DNA of 64,000 nt from Selaginella tamariscina (Eukaryota; Streptophyta; Lycopodiopsida; Selaginellales; Selaginellaceae). Location: positions 404,341 through 468,340 of the forward strand of contig PUQB01000112.1 of the NCBI GenBank assembly GCA_003024785.1, given 5' to 3'. Position numbers and translations under genes: made by a program. Below, piece by piece: positions 48,289 through 59,456 of the stretch; within the stretch, counting starts at the first letter, position 1; each line of letters begins with the position of its first letter. The notes below the pieces were generated by a model. It ran no database searches, was not told the DNA's origin, and saw nothing but the letters and a program-made list of their open reading frames with translations.

Positions 48289-48806
48289 GTTAACATACAA
48301 AACTTTCCTGTGTGCAGAAAACACTGTTCACAGCGCAGGAAAAGCTTTGCAAGTTAAAGTGTAGGGATTTCGTCCAATAGAGAGCTCTAGATATATACTT
48401 ATTTCGTCTCTAAGGTCAAGGATAGGATTTTGCTTTGGCCATTGCCATGTATAAGCATTCACAATACCCATAAATATGCACTTGCATTACTATATGAATA
48501 CAAAGAGATAGCAAGTGTGGAGACTTACTTCTCTCCCAAGATACTCTCTCTCTCATGCATTGCTCTCCATAGCCTTCATAGCCTTCATAGTCTCTCTCTC
48601 CTTGCCCTTCCTTGCCCTAACCGAATCCTGTCCTCCTCCAACCGTCATAACTGTCTGCTTCCTGCAACCGTAGGATCCTTCCTACCCTGTAGGATTTATC
48701 CTGTACACAGGATATTTCCTACTACTACTTTCCTACAAGTTATTCCTCCACCGTAGGAAAGTCCTATGTATGCAGTTCCTACATGCTATATTTTGGGCCT
48801 CTAACA
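48289..48806 (-). repeat. 5' LTR of element 3
   Basis: Partner of 39807-40345 with the same ends. It differs mainly by a missing segment of about 20 bp and scattered substitutions. Confidence 0.88.
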
Positions 48807-49811
48807 ATCTTTCACCAAGCAGGCTCATTTCCTACCCTGTAACAAGACAAGTTACAGATCAGACAACTGCCGAGTTGGTGATCCATGAGGTGTCCGACAT
48901 CATGGTCTTCCTGAGAGCATTGTTCCGATCGAGGTCCACTCATGTCCAAGTTTTGGCGAGAGCTTCTTCGGAGTCTACAGGTTAAAGCGGATCTTTCTTC
49001 AGAATCACCCACAAACCGATGGGCAGTCCGAACGCACAATTCAGACCTTAGACAGTATCTTTATTGCTTCATCAGTTACAGCAGGACACTAGTTGGACCT
49101 TCTTCCTATGGCGGAGTTTGCCTACAACAACTCCGTTCACGCATCTACAGGACAGACACCTTTCTTTGCTCTTACAAGCCACCATCCACGTTTTGACTTC
49201 GCTCCTCCCGCTTCTCCTTCTTCCACTCCTGCAGTACAGGATCGTCTTCAGCATCTTCGGCAAGTACAGGATGATCTCCAGATTCACCTTCAACAGGCAC
49301 AGGAACGGTACAAGCATCATGCTGATGCTCACCGTCAGCCGGCACCTGCATACAAGATTTGGTGATCTCGTGTGGCTTCTTCGTCGACCTTCGCATCAAC
49401 AGGCCTTCTTCTAAGTTGGATTTTCAACGATTGGCCCTTACAGGATCGTGTGGAGGTAAATCCTGTAGTTTTCCGACTCGATTACCATCCACGGTGAAAC
49501 TTTATCCTATTTTCACACCTCCTTGTTGGAGCCGTATCATCCTTCTTCTCTTCCTGGTCGTGCTTCTTCTCCTCCCCCTCCTGTGATCATTGCTGGTAAC
49601 CTGAGTACGAAGTTGCAGCCATCCTTGATTCTCGTCTTCATCCGCCAACTTCAATACTTGGTGGATTGGAAAGGTTATTTGCCTACCGATCGCACTTGGG
49701 AACCTGCATCCAACTTACTCCTGCTTCTTCCAAAGTTGCTGCCTTTCATCAGCATTATCCTGCTAAACCAGGTCCTAAGACTCGTGGAACTCGTCCTTAG
49801 GGAGAAGGTGC
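48807..49811 (+). pseudogene. Element 2 integrase remainder and chromodomain-like tail (fossil)
   Basis: Resumes the integrase of element 2 directly after element 3. It includes DLLPMAEFAYNNSVHASTGQ (about 49095-49150), a basic tail, and the chromodomain-like VDWKGYLPTDRTWEPASNL (about 49660-49725). A chromodomain at the integrase end defines chromoviruses and guides insertion to modified chromatin. Confidence 0.75.
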
Positions 49812-50404
49812 TGTCACAACCCGATACAGGATACAGGATTCCGGATATAGGATACAGGATGCAGGATTTCGAATACAGGATACGGGTTACAGGATATGCC
49901 TACAGGATTCCTACAGGATATACCTATAGGATATTCCTATAGATATGCTTTAGGATATGCTACAGGATATGCCTAAAGGATAAGGGACACTATTCTTAGC
50001 TCATGACTAGATTAGACTCATGACTAGATTAGCTTTGGGAGTGAGCATAAAAGCTCCGACCTAATTGTTGTACAATCAGTTATTATCAACACCAGTCTTT
50101 CTACGATCATTCTTGTTCTTGTCTTGTTCTTGTCTTGTTCTTGTTTTGTCTTACTCCTTTGGCCTCCTGCTCTTGTCTCGCTCCTGGATCCTGTTTTTGT
50201 TCCTATCTCGTTCTTGGATCCTATCCTGTTCCTATCTCGCTCCTAGATCCAGTCCTGTTCCTGTCCTACTCCTGGATCCTGTCCTGCGTCTTGTCTTGCT
50301 CCTGAGTTCCTAGTTCCTATCTTGTTTCCTATCTTGCTCCTGAGTCAAGCCTTCCTACTCTTGGAATCCTGCTCACTTCCTGTTTCCTGGATCGTGGCTT
50401 GACA
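49812..50404 (+). repeat. 3' LTR of element 2
   Basis: Partner of 35187-35745 with the same ends and the same AGGAT-dense start; slightly longer through small insertions. Confidence 0.9.
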
Positions 50405-50937
50405 ATAGCAATGGAGATCAATGATCTGGCAAGATCAGGTTTTATGCTAGCTGGGCTTCCTTCAGCTCATGCAGGAGTGCCAGGTTTTTTCAACACCTCA
50501 TGTTCCTTCAGTTCCTGTTGGAGTCACTGGATTTTCAAACCCCTGCACAATTTCGTGGACCTCCTGTTCCTGCAAGTGGTCGTGCAACAAGAACACCTTT
50601 AGGGATGTCTAAGAAACAACAGGTAAGTTTTGAAGCATGTTTGACGTTGGGAGCATATGTCGCAAAGTTGACATGGTTGATCCTCCAACATGCATTCGCT
50701 TCAGAGTATGTGACAACGACCAACATCTGCTTGGGTTGTCATTTGCAGCGCACCATCTGTTCATGCTCGGAGTTCTGCAATGGTCGTCAGTGGGTGCCTT
50801 GCAAACATATGTATTTTGTTTACAAGCGTGTACTGGGAACTAATCCTCGAGTTGTCAAGCATTTGCAACGTCGTACACTTGCACCCCGTGAACTAAGTTC
50901 TTTATTGATGCTACCAAGGAACCTCATCCCTCTTTAG
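50405..50937 (+). pseudogene. MULE-type transposase gene, 3' part with SWIM zinc finger
   Basis: Resumes the transposase interrupted at 35186. The duplicated ATAGC (50405-50409) is followed by MEINDLARSGFMLAGLP. The frame at 50500-50937 holds a SWIM-type finger, CSCSEFCNGRQWVPCKH (about 50764-50814), with the C-x-C ... C-x-H spacing typical of the C-terminal zinc finger of MULE transposases. It ends at TAG 50935-50937. A frame change lies between the first segment and the finger segment. Confidence 0.75.
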
Positions 50938-51304
50938 TGTGTTTTGGTTTGTTTTAAAATAGCTTCGGTTTTATATTTGTTATTTCAAACTTATAATTTT
51001 TCAATATAAATGTTAATGGTAATTTTATGCTTAGCATATTTTTAAGTAATTTAACGTATATTTTCCTTTAATACAACAAAAAATATACTACCATATTTTG
51101 TATGCCACCGCCGCACTAGAATATCTAGAATATTCTTGAAAATTTTGGAAGGTCCAATTGTGTGTACACTTGGCAGTACGAAAAATTTCCGTACAGAATA
51201 TTCGAGGATATCTAGACGGAAATCGTACGGAACAACGAAATATTCAAGAATATTCGTAATCTAGGTCAAGCTCGTTGACCTGCACTCGAATTTCGCCGTG
51301 CCCC
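50938..51304 (-). repeat. MULE 3' spacer and right terminal inverted repeat
   Basis: About 150 bp of AT-rich spacer, then the right terminal region (about 51095-51304). Read on the minus strand it starts GGGGCACGG and shares TCGAG.GCAG....CGAGC and the internal TACGATTTCC / GAATATTCTGTACGGAA / AGAATATTCTAG..GTGCGGCGG blocks with the left end. The repeated GAATATTC strings are also locally palindromic. Confidence 0.7.
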
Positions 51305-51313
51305 CTTAGTGGC
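51305..51313. repeat. Right 9-bp target site duplication of the MULE
   Basis: CTTAGTGGC, identical to 27080-27088; followed by sequence matching the complement of 63785-63908. Confidence 0.85.
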
Positions 51314-53830
51314 TTGCACATTTCTCCCCTCCGGTGTAAGGTGCCAACTCTTAGAGGGTTTTGGAGTTTTGCATTGTATGTGTATGGACAATTTGTATAG
51401 GAATATGCTCAACAAATGTGATATTTGCAATCCTAAATAATATATAAGTTTATTTAAATTTAAAATTTAAACCTATTTGTAAGCTTATGTTTACTTTTTT
51501 AGAGAATATTTCTTCGTAATAGCAAGAATAAGATCATCTACGTATATGGCAATTATGCATATAGAAGATGTGTTTTTAAATATGTATATTCCAATATGCA
51601 TTTGTTGTAACAAATCCAATATTAGTGAGAAACGTATGTACTGTATTATAATATATACATGGTGATTGCTTAAGACCATATATAAATTTATTTAACTTCA
51701 AAATAAGATACTCTGAAACATGTACTTGTTGTATGTACACTTCTTGTGTAAGTTCATCTACTGAAGTTTTAAGTTTAACTTTAATGAAAATATAAGTATG
51801 ATTTGAATAAAAATTTTTCAACAAGAGAAAAAAATATATATAATCAAATCTTTTTTATAAGAAAAACCTTTTGTCACCAAACAAGCCTAACCTATGGATA
51901 CTTCCATTTTTACAATACTTGACTTTGTACACCCACTTGCATTTTGCCAATTTGGTAACATCGTATAAACCCAAGCCTAGTTTGTCATATATGCATGAAA
52001 CTCATCTCACATATCAACTTATCACTTATGAATATGCGATCTATTAAGTGCTCCATGTAAAGTTTGTAGATCATCTGTAACATTAATAAAATTAAAAATA
52101 AGAAACTAAAGGTGCTAAGATGTGAGTTTTATTGTCATTGAGATTAAGAGGTTACGGTATCCTTTCTTACCCTTCTTAAACTCATAGATATTCTTTAAAG
52201 ATTTCAAAAAAAGATTTATAAGTATATATATCAATATTTTTATTAACTTTGTATCTCACATGGGGCATAAAATATCTCTTTTGGAAATTGAACATCAACA
52301 TCTAATCTAGATAATAAAGTGGTGTGCATTGGTGTCTTTGAAGTTGAACCGTTATTCCTTATGTGTATGCTTGTGGTTACACGGAGGCATTGGATTAATA
52401 TAAAATTGATCAACTTATCTTTAGTAACAAAGTACAAATTGTGTATTGGTAAATATAAATCAACTTTCATCAAAGATAATTGTGCAATGTACACGAAACT
52501 GCCTTGTTCCTACCATCCACACACGATAAACTCCTTTACAATGTGCACTATAATTAACCATCATATATTGTCCTTCCACTTATCATAAACATTCTTATAA
52601 AGATATATAAGCATATCCTAACTTTCAGATACATGTCAGTGGTTAATAAAGGGATCTCCAATCCAAAACTTACAAGGGTCTTCCTTAACACAACCTTACT
52701 AAGAAGTTATTTAAATATACAGCAGTACTAATAGCTTCCACTCAAAAAATAAAAAGAATAATTTACTTTTTTAACATAGCTCTAATTTTACATTCAATCA
52801 CACCATTTGTCCATGGTCATATGGTATAGCATGTTAAGAACTGTACCATGATCACTTAATAATTATAAAAATTGAAAATTAATAAATTCACCACAACTAT
52901 TTACTTTACAAGTTTTAATTTTATTATTAATTTAAATATTCATAAGTTTTAACTACTCATTAAACTTAATATATACTTCACATTTATTTTTAAGAAAATA
53001 ATAAAGTTATACAACTATAATCAACTATAATTAAATAAAATAAAATATTTTGCATTAGACCATAATTTAATTTTAAAAACGTCCATAAATTTATATGTAT
53101 AAGGTCTAAAATATTAAATGTTTTAAATAAGGATTTTTTGAAAGAGGTTTCTTTTTTATTTTACTTAATAAGCATCCTTCACATGTGTCCATATAAGAAT
53201 TATTTATGTAATGTAGATTATGAAAACCGTAAACTAAAAATTGCGCTGTCTTAATATAAAATGCCCTAGCAATGATACCATAAGGTAATTAGATTTGTGT
53301 GATTTAATATAACTAAATGTGCATAGAATTTTTGAGTAAGTGCATATAAACTACATATAAACTTGACTCTTATTACAATATAGTGTATCAATATAAAATC
53401 AACACCTTCAACGTGACAATCTATATCAAATCCTACATCAACTAATTTTATATCCAAAAATAAACTAAAACAAATAAAATACCTTTTATGAGTTAATATT
53501 AAATAAATCATTGACTGATGGAAGAGGAATTTATGTACACTCTTAACACTTGTCAAGGAAATAAATGACATGACAATTAAATAAAAATATCTGTAACCTT
53601 ATCGATTGAATTTAGTAGTATATAAGGACATATTTATAAGTTATAGCATTTTAGTTATAACTTTGTTTAGATCTTAAAAAATTTACTACATAAGTTACCT
53701 CTAACCAAAATAGACATTAGTTAACCCAAATAAAATAAGGTTTCTTTGTTATGATATCCTTATGAATCCGTCTAGCCTTATCTAAGCAGGATGAGTTTTA
53801 AATTGCAACATGTAGTTATTTAAAGTATAT
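51314..53830 (-). mobile_element. Ty1/copia fossil downstream of DOX-C, heavily decayed
   Basis: Recognisable by RT remnants IYVDDLILA and YGLKQSPCIYYN on the minus strand (51491-51824) and an integrase remnant near 52790-52850 whose sister copy reads NGVIECKIRAMLKSK. The polypurine-tract side is next to the MULE border. The same sequence lies inverted at 61150-64000. Very old, with many breaks; no complete LTR pair was delimited. Confidence 0.75.
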
Positions 53831-53838
53831 TACACACT

Positions 53839-56272
53839 TTATGCACTCCATACAGAAAATGCACTGGAGGCATTCAACCATTTATCCACAAGGTCACTGT
53901 GGTGTCTCTTTAAGACATCCTTAAGGCTCTCAGTATTGTTCACCCATGCCAATCCCTCCTCTGTGTAATGCTTTGGATTAAAGTTTGACGTGAAAAATCT
54001 ATCAGCCTCCAGTCTCCTGTGCAGAAATTTTATGTTAAAGAGAGACATTATAAACAGATTTAATAGTTTTATTTTGGCATGTGTATATATACTCATACAC
54101 ACACATACACACACATATGCACACAAGCGTACGTGCAAATTTACCTTGATGCCATTAGAAGGAAAATAAAGAAGGCCGTTTCACTAATAGCAAAGCCCTC
54201 AATCTTTTTCTCAGCTAGCAAGCCAACCAGCAAGTCCAGTTTATCAACATCTTCACCGTAGATATCTCTCAGCAAGCCTTGAACTTCCTTGTCCTCCGTC
54301 AGATCTTCCCATTTGTGAATGGGTATCATAAGCATATTCCTCCTAAAGTCATTGTACCTTGCTACATTTCTTTCCCTGTCCCGGTAAACTGAAATCATGC
54401 AGTTAGATGTTAACTAATTCATTCTATTAAATAAATGCTTAAGCAAACTTCTTACTCTCTAGGGCAGGCAAGTCAAGGTGATTCTCTCTTTGAACACCAT
54501 TTGCATCAGTTTGTGGTACGTCTCGAAAGAACTGAGGATAGTTGAATAATGTGAGTGCTCCACATGCTTGATGACCTAGTGAAACTATCATCTTCTCATT
54601 CCCAATCTTATTAAGAGTTTCTTCACCCTTCACTCCAATCAATTCAATCATAGGAATCCTGAAACAAATTAAATGATGTGTGTATATGTATACATGCGTA
54701 GTTCTTTCACTCACACACACACCTTTTGCCACTTAATGGTGGAGTCTTGTTAGACAAAGCAGCTCTATCAATATCTCGTATAACAACCTCATCTGGTAGC
54801 AAGGGATGCATGCGGTACACGCTAGTGAACTCCTCTGTAAGCGAGTAAGGGACCCCATGATTATCAGGCTTCTTCATTCCCACTAAACCACTCAATAGTG
54901 AACTCCCAGTGTGACCTATGGCATTCTTTATCCTTCTTCCTAGCAATCCATACCTGAGGAAGTTGTATTCAGTATGTGTACATGAGTCTTAATATGATAT
55001 AATCTTACCAATTTGCGTGCATTCCAATATTGAGTACCTTGGTCTTCAGAAGCTCCACTGTCCAATCTATGGCTAGTATTGCAGCAACCACCAACCTTGC
55101 ATGTAAATACAATTCTTGGTCGCCAAACTCAGGGTGAGCTTCCTGTATAATGTGAAAAGTCTTATTGTTAATATAAGTATTACTTAATCCCAACCTTGAG
55201 CATGTCACAAACTGCATTATGTTCCTTAATAAACAGCGCTTGTAAAATGGAGATTCCCGCCCATGAGTTTTTTACGTCACCCGCGAATTGGACGCCATTG
55301 GAGTCGTGTTGTAAGAGCCCATCCTCGCGAATCTTCAGTTTTCCATCCACAAAAGTTCTCACTTTCTTCAACACTTCTTCATGGCTTCCGTATAAAACAC
55401 TTCCATCCCTGTTACCAACACACATTATGTAGATATACATATATGCATAGGTGTATGAAATGTACCACCAAGCAGTTCTCGTGTTCCTATGTCCAAACTT
55501 GATATCATTCGAGCCAGTCTCTTCTTCTTTGCTACGGAGAAACCAAAACTGTTTTAGTGGACATAGTGATGCAACTGATTCTGGAGCTACGATCTCCCCC
55601 TGTAAAATAGAGTAATTAACAACATTAAGCTAATTTAATTATATCTAAGTGATTTTCTAACCTTCTTCGTATCTTCTTTATGGTCAATCCAGTCGTGAAT
55701 CATGAACTGAATCCATGAAGCAGCCAGCATGTTGAACTGTTTTCCCGTGTCTGTGAATGACTTACGTGCAAGAAGCTTTGTTGCAATAACACTTGGATGA
55801 GGATCCAGAATCTGTTTTCAAATTCTAAGTAATTGTAGCATATGTGCATGTATATATGCAGGCACCTCTTCAGGCTGTGGCGGGAGAGGATCTGCATTTC
55901 GTCCAAAAAACGATCCATAGTCGCCGGCTTGGACATCTGAAGGATCTGTAAATGCACCGTCCGAAGTTCTGAAAGCCGGTGCAATCTGAGAACATGGTTT
56001 CAACAGTTCCTCCTTGGGACCTACGTATTTCAAGTTGTAGTTTTGGTGTAGAGTTCGTCGTATTACGATATAGAAAAGGCCGATCAGAACCGGTAACTTG
56101 TGCCAAGGAGTGTGCCCGTCAATATAATGAACAATCTGCAAGACAAAAGCATTCATTTCCAAGTGCAAACATATAAGAGAAGAACACTAACCCTGAAATA
56201 GATCTTGTGTTTGAAGCTCATACTCTTGTATATTTCATTGATTCGTGCATCAGTTGATACAGAGGCGCCCAT
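53839..56272 (-). CDS. DOX: Fatty-acid alpha-dioxygenase copy C, intact reading frame, ten exons
   Basis: Alpha-DOX/PIOX: a heme enzyme that converts fatty acids and O2 to 2(R)-hydroperoxy acids, an oxylipin defence branch. Exons (minus): 56272-56192, 56135-55866, 55811-55662, 55599-55466, 55408-55195, 55142-55009, 54953-54723, 54658-54456, 54388-54145, 54016-53839. Total is 1839 nt, 612 residues and a stop, slightly shorter than usual plant members (about 618-643). It starts MGASVSTDARINEIYKS. It has the distal His in QFMIHDWIDH (about residue 155), Tyr and proximal His in SVYRMHPLLPDEV, and the C-terminal RLEADRFFTSNFN with the conserved Arg that contacts the substrate carboxylate. Relative to copies A and B, exon 6 lacks 12 nt (residues KIHT before IDWTVELL), in frame. 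All introns are GT-AG. It is the only copy whose frame is open throughout; whether the four-residue loss is tolerated is unknown. Confidence 0.92.
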
Positions 56273-56343
56273 TGCTTTTCTTGTGTAAATTGTAAGGAAA
56301 CCGTAATGGAGAATTTCCGAGTTTGAGCTTGTAATGGAGCTTC

Positions 56344-56351
56344 TTTATATA
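56344..56351 (-). promoter_or_regulatory. TATA box of DOX-C
   Basis: TATATAAA on the minus strand, about 70-80 bases before the ATG. This would place transcription start roughly 40-50 bases upstream of translation start. No upstream element could be assigned with confidence. Confidence 0.55.
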
Positions 56352-56399
56352 CATAACCAGGCGTAAGAAACTAACTAACAAATAAAGAATTGCATGCAT

Positions 56400-59013
56400 C
56401 TGTTATGTTGGCTAAATTTGTATACCAGCTGAATATAACTTGTTAGAAATGGAAACTTAGACAGCTATAATACGGTGTTATGCGTATCGTGTGAATATTT
56501 TAAGTCATGTGTTGCGCGTGGTTTGGACTTTCAAATCAAATATAAATTTTAATGTTTATTTATTTATTTCTTCATATGTTTCCTAAGGTACATATAATTA
56601 ATAAAACAACACACGATTTGACATCATGTGCTGTGGCGTGTAGATCTAAAAAAACATAACTAACTATAGCTGGATTTACCATACACACCAGTGACACCAC
56701 ATAAGTTTGTATTCAATCATTATTACACAGCACCATACTAGTTAATTTTAATAGAAAATTTCCACACATTTTGATATTAAAAGTTTAAATGTGAATAATT
56801 GTAACATAAGTTTTTTAATAGAAATTTAAGTTAAAAATAGGATTAATTTTAATAACTCTTTATTTAATAATGAAATAGAGTTTGTATTTCCTTGAATGGT
56901 TTAATTTCAATGTAAAATTTGATTATAAGAATGTCTAATTTTTTAACACCATTTATACATTTACGTTATTGTATTGAAACCCTTGTTTCTATTTATTTTA
57001 ATATGAAGTTAGGATCGAGGTAACGTAAAATTCTGAGTTAATATCTAATATTTTATAACTAGAATATAAATATGAAATATATACGATTACAAATTTTAAA
57101 TATGATAGTGTTAAAATGGTTAGAATTTGCTAAATAAAATTCATTTTATTCATTTCAGTTCATTGATAAAATATAATTTACTATATTATAATTGTTTAAT
57201 CAAATATACATGATTAGTTAAAGCCTAAGAAGCCTAGTGTAATGTTAATAATGAAAAGCATTTATCATTATAATTTAATTAATTCATACTTATAAAAATT
57301 CTTTTGCTTAATATATATATTTAAGTAGTAGTATAATTAGAACATATTGAATCATGCCACCTGCTTCATCTGGAATTTCATATAACAATAACTCTAAATA
57401 AATTTTATATTTAATAAATATAATGTATATTAGGGGAAAAAAAGGAAGAAAATATATTTATTATCTATTATACACAGTTGCCTATTAAAATTATTAATAA
57501 ATAAATAAATTTATACACCACAATAAGATTGGTACTAAGGGAAATTCTACAGTAAATAAAACTCAGAATCTTAAATTATGTTATTATTTATATAAATAAA
57601 ATTATTGAATATTAATGTATTGTTATGTGCAAGAAACTTCTTTAATAAAAGTGTGAATTAAATGGAAAAAAAATTGAAGTCTACAAATTTAATAAAAAAA
57701 CAAGTTCAGATGTAGTAAGTGATTTTCACTTTTATTTCATAATTATATTACTTAAATGGTGTTATTAATTTTAAAATTAGAAAATAAATTTTTTAATGTA
57801 TTATAATCAAATTTAATTTTCATAATACAATTTATGATAGACTTTTTTATTTATAGAATAAGATATTTATTTTTGTATACCCAGCTACATTTATATCCTA
57901 TGTTGTTTGATCTCTTTTTTTCTAATGGAATAATCACAAATAGGGTACTTATACTATTTTATTAATATTATTTCAATTAGCAAAAAAAAATATTTTGGTT
58001 AATGAGAGTTACTAATCACAAAATTTTAGTTTTACTCTGTTACTCTATGTTAAGTTTAGATATTCTTACGTGTGTGTGTGTAGAGAGAAATATTATAATG
58101 TATAAACAATGAATATATATATAATATATATATATAATATATATATATATTTATTACATGTGAACTTGTTATAATTTTAAAGCAAGTTAAAATATTTAGA
58201 TATATATTTTTCTTTCCCGTACTACTAAGATATGAAGAGGTCATGTGTAATGTACACGCACATGGAATAATTGTATAGTACAAAATCGTATAATGATAAG
58301 TAACTATACATAACTTTAAATAGCACTTATGTGATACATCACACAAAGTATATGACATTATATATATATATATATATATGACATACATGGAGAATGAACA
58401 CTGTGGAATGATACATCAAAATCGGAATATAAAATAAATTTTAATTAATATTTATATATTAATTATTAATATTTTAAATATACATTTTAAAGAATATTTT
58501 TTTAAACATATATTATTTTAAAAATAATTTTTTTATATTAAAAATGTTAATTAAATAATTAAAATTATTAATTATTAAAAAATAAAACTATAGACATTTC
58601 CATTTTAGTTACAATATTTATATAAGCATATATATTAATTAGAATCGTACATACTGCTATATGAACATATATACTTATACATGTAAATGTTGTGTATTGA
58701 TACAAGATAGTTTTTTCTTTTAGTAGACATTCATGTGTATTTATAATGTGTAAAAGTGTAGCTACAAAGGATTGTATATTTGTAAATAATGGTGACATAT
58801 TTAATAGAACTATCACATAACACACACATGTTTACAGTTACTTAGTGTTAAATTAAAGAAATGCCCATTCTAATATTAAAACCACATTAGAACTGTTAGG
58901 ATTCACAAGATAGACTATAATTATGATCCTAATGCATTGATAATATCATAAAAAGTAATATTGAGGATATAATTGCAAAAAGAGAGAAAGTAATATTAAG
59001 AATATAATTGCAA
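56400..59013. other. AT-rich intergenic DNA, no gene
   Basis: About 2.6 kb of strongly AT-rich DNA upstream of DOX-C. TA-microsatellite runs lie at 58105-58150 and 58360-58380. The open frames at 58056-58388 and 58568-58825 are I/Y/T-rich artefacts. No gene, RNA or mobile element was recognised. Confidence 0.6.
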
Positions 59014-59143
59014 CCAGTGACATGAATACCTAGTAGCTCATGTATCTCTTCCTAAACAACCTAAACAGGTCTTTACATGGAAGGAAACACATATGTGTTT
59101 GTACACAAGATAAAAGACACATATGGCTCATCTTTACGACTCC

Positions 59144-59179
<36 letters not shown>

Positions 59180-59233
59180 GTGTGTGGTGTGTGTGTGTGT
59201 GTGTTACCTACCGGAGGGATGGACCTCGGCGGG
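59014..59233 (+). repeat. Outer inverted repeat, left arm (5' region of an NHL-like gene)
   Basis: Matches the reverse complement of about 60352-60550. It carries CACATATGTGTTTGTACAC, GACACATATGGCTCATC, a CT/TA/TG microsatellite, and CCTACCGGAGGGATGGACCTC with a possible ATG (59219). It looks like promoter, 5' UTR and start of an NHL-like gene. Confidence 0.75.
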
Positions 59234-59456
59234 TCAAAGCAGAAGATGAGCATCATGTCCACCATTCCCACAAGAAGAAGCGACTGTTGCTCTGCTGTGG
59301 TGTCGCATTCTGCATATTTGTCCTGGTTGTGATCATCCTGGTTATTCTGGTGTTCACCGTGTTCAAGCCTAAGAATCCAGAAATCTCTGTTGATAGTGTC
59401 CAGCTCCAGGCGTTTAATGTCTCACTCAGCTTGACGAATCCCAGGTTTGCTCTTGT
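59210..59456 (+). pseudogene. NDR1/HIN1-like (LEA_2) gene fragment
   Basis: A plus-strand frame (ending 59562) reads HHVHHSHKKKRLLLCCGV, then a hydrophobic segment (FCIFVLVVIILVILVFTVF), then FKPKNPEISVDSVQLQAFNV. This is the layout of plant NDR1/HIN1-like proteins: short basic cytosolic tail, one membrane span, start of the LEA_2 fold. Normal members are about 200 residues; here only about 75 remain. After 59456 the sequence turns into an inverted copy of its own 5' part, so the LEA_2 body is missing. The family acts in pathogen response at the plasma membrane. Confidence 0.7.

Larger units (their letters stand above)
39807..48806 (-). mobile_element. LTR element 3: Ty3/gypsy of Athila/Tat type, broken, nested in element 2
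   Basis: A 9.0 kb element in reverse orientation. LTRs are 39807-40345 (3') and 48289-48806 (5'), ends TGTTA...TAACA. Next to the 5' LTR a primer-site-like TGGCGACCACGGAGGG is visible on the minus strand (about 48287-48272). Parts: gag (48160-46529), protease (46125-45577), RT (45244-44599), RNase H (44524-43820), integrase (43732-43039), integrase tail (about 42807-42600), and an extra sense-strand coding region before the 3' LTR (about 42138-40375). The RT wording KVMPFGLCNAP and VFMDDFSVYS points to the non-chromovirus Athila/Tat branch. Broken, with several breaks; gag is the longest open part. LTRs are about 95% alike by eye. No clean target duplication. Confidence 0.88.
35187..50404 (+). 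mobile_element. LTR element 2: Ty3/gypsy chromovirus-like, broken, with element 3 nested in it
   Basis: A 15.2 kb interval, about 6.2 kb without the nested element. LTRs are 35187-35745 and 49812-50404, with TG...CA ends and a perfect 5-bp target duplication. Parts in order: gag (about 35847-36771, with a zinc knuckle near 36700), retropepsin (36832-37413), RT (37978-38532), RNase H (about 38453-39200), and integrase interrupted by element 3 (about 39300-39806, then 48807-49500). A chromodomain-like motif VDWKGYLPTDRTWEPASNL follows at about 49660-49725. Broken, with several breaks plus the insertion. LTRs are about 95% alike by eye, so it is geologically young. RT type matches element 1. Confidence 0.9.
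27089..51304. mobile_element. Mutator-like DNA transposon carrying a DNA methyltransferase gene
   Basis: A 24.2 kb interval bounded by a perfect 9-bp duplication, the size made by Mutator-like elements. Removing the nested LTR insertion leaves about 9.0 kb. The ends are diverged terminal inverted repeats. Inside are two divergent genes: the ParB-like/methyltransferase gene (27398-30936, -) and the MULE-type transposase gene with SWIM finger (32519-50937, +, split by the LTR element). A GC-rich palindromic array sits between them. The empty site at 63909-63917 gives independent proof of both borders. The transposase reading frame shows breaks besides the LTR insertion, so this copy is probably immobile. 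Confidence 0.85.

Noticed and set aside
32519-50937. KDZ-type transposon instead of MULE
   Set aside because: KDZ elements can have zinc fingers of similar kind, but the 9-bp target duplication, inverted repeats and C-x2-H motif spacing fit MULE better.
58056-58825. Two minus-strand open frames of 85-110 codons
   Set aside because: Low-complexity I/Y/T composition in AT-rich DNA with no motif.
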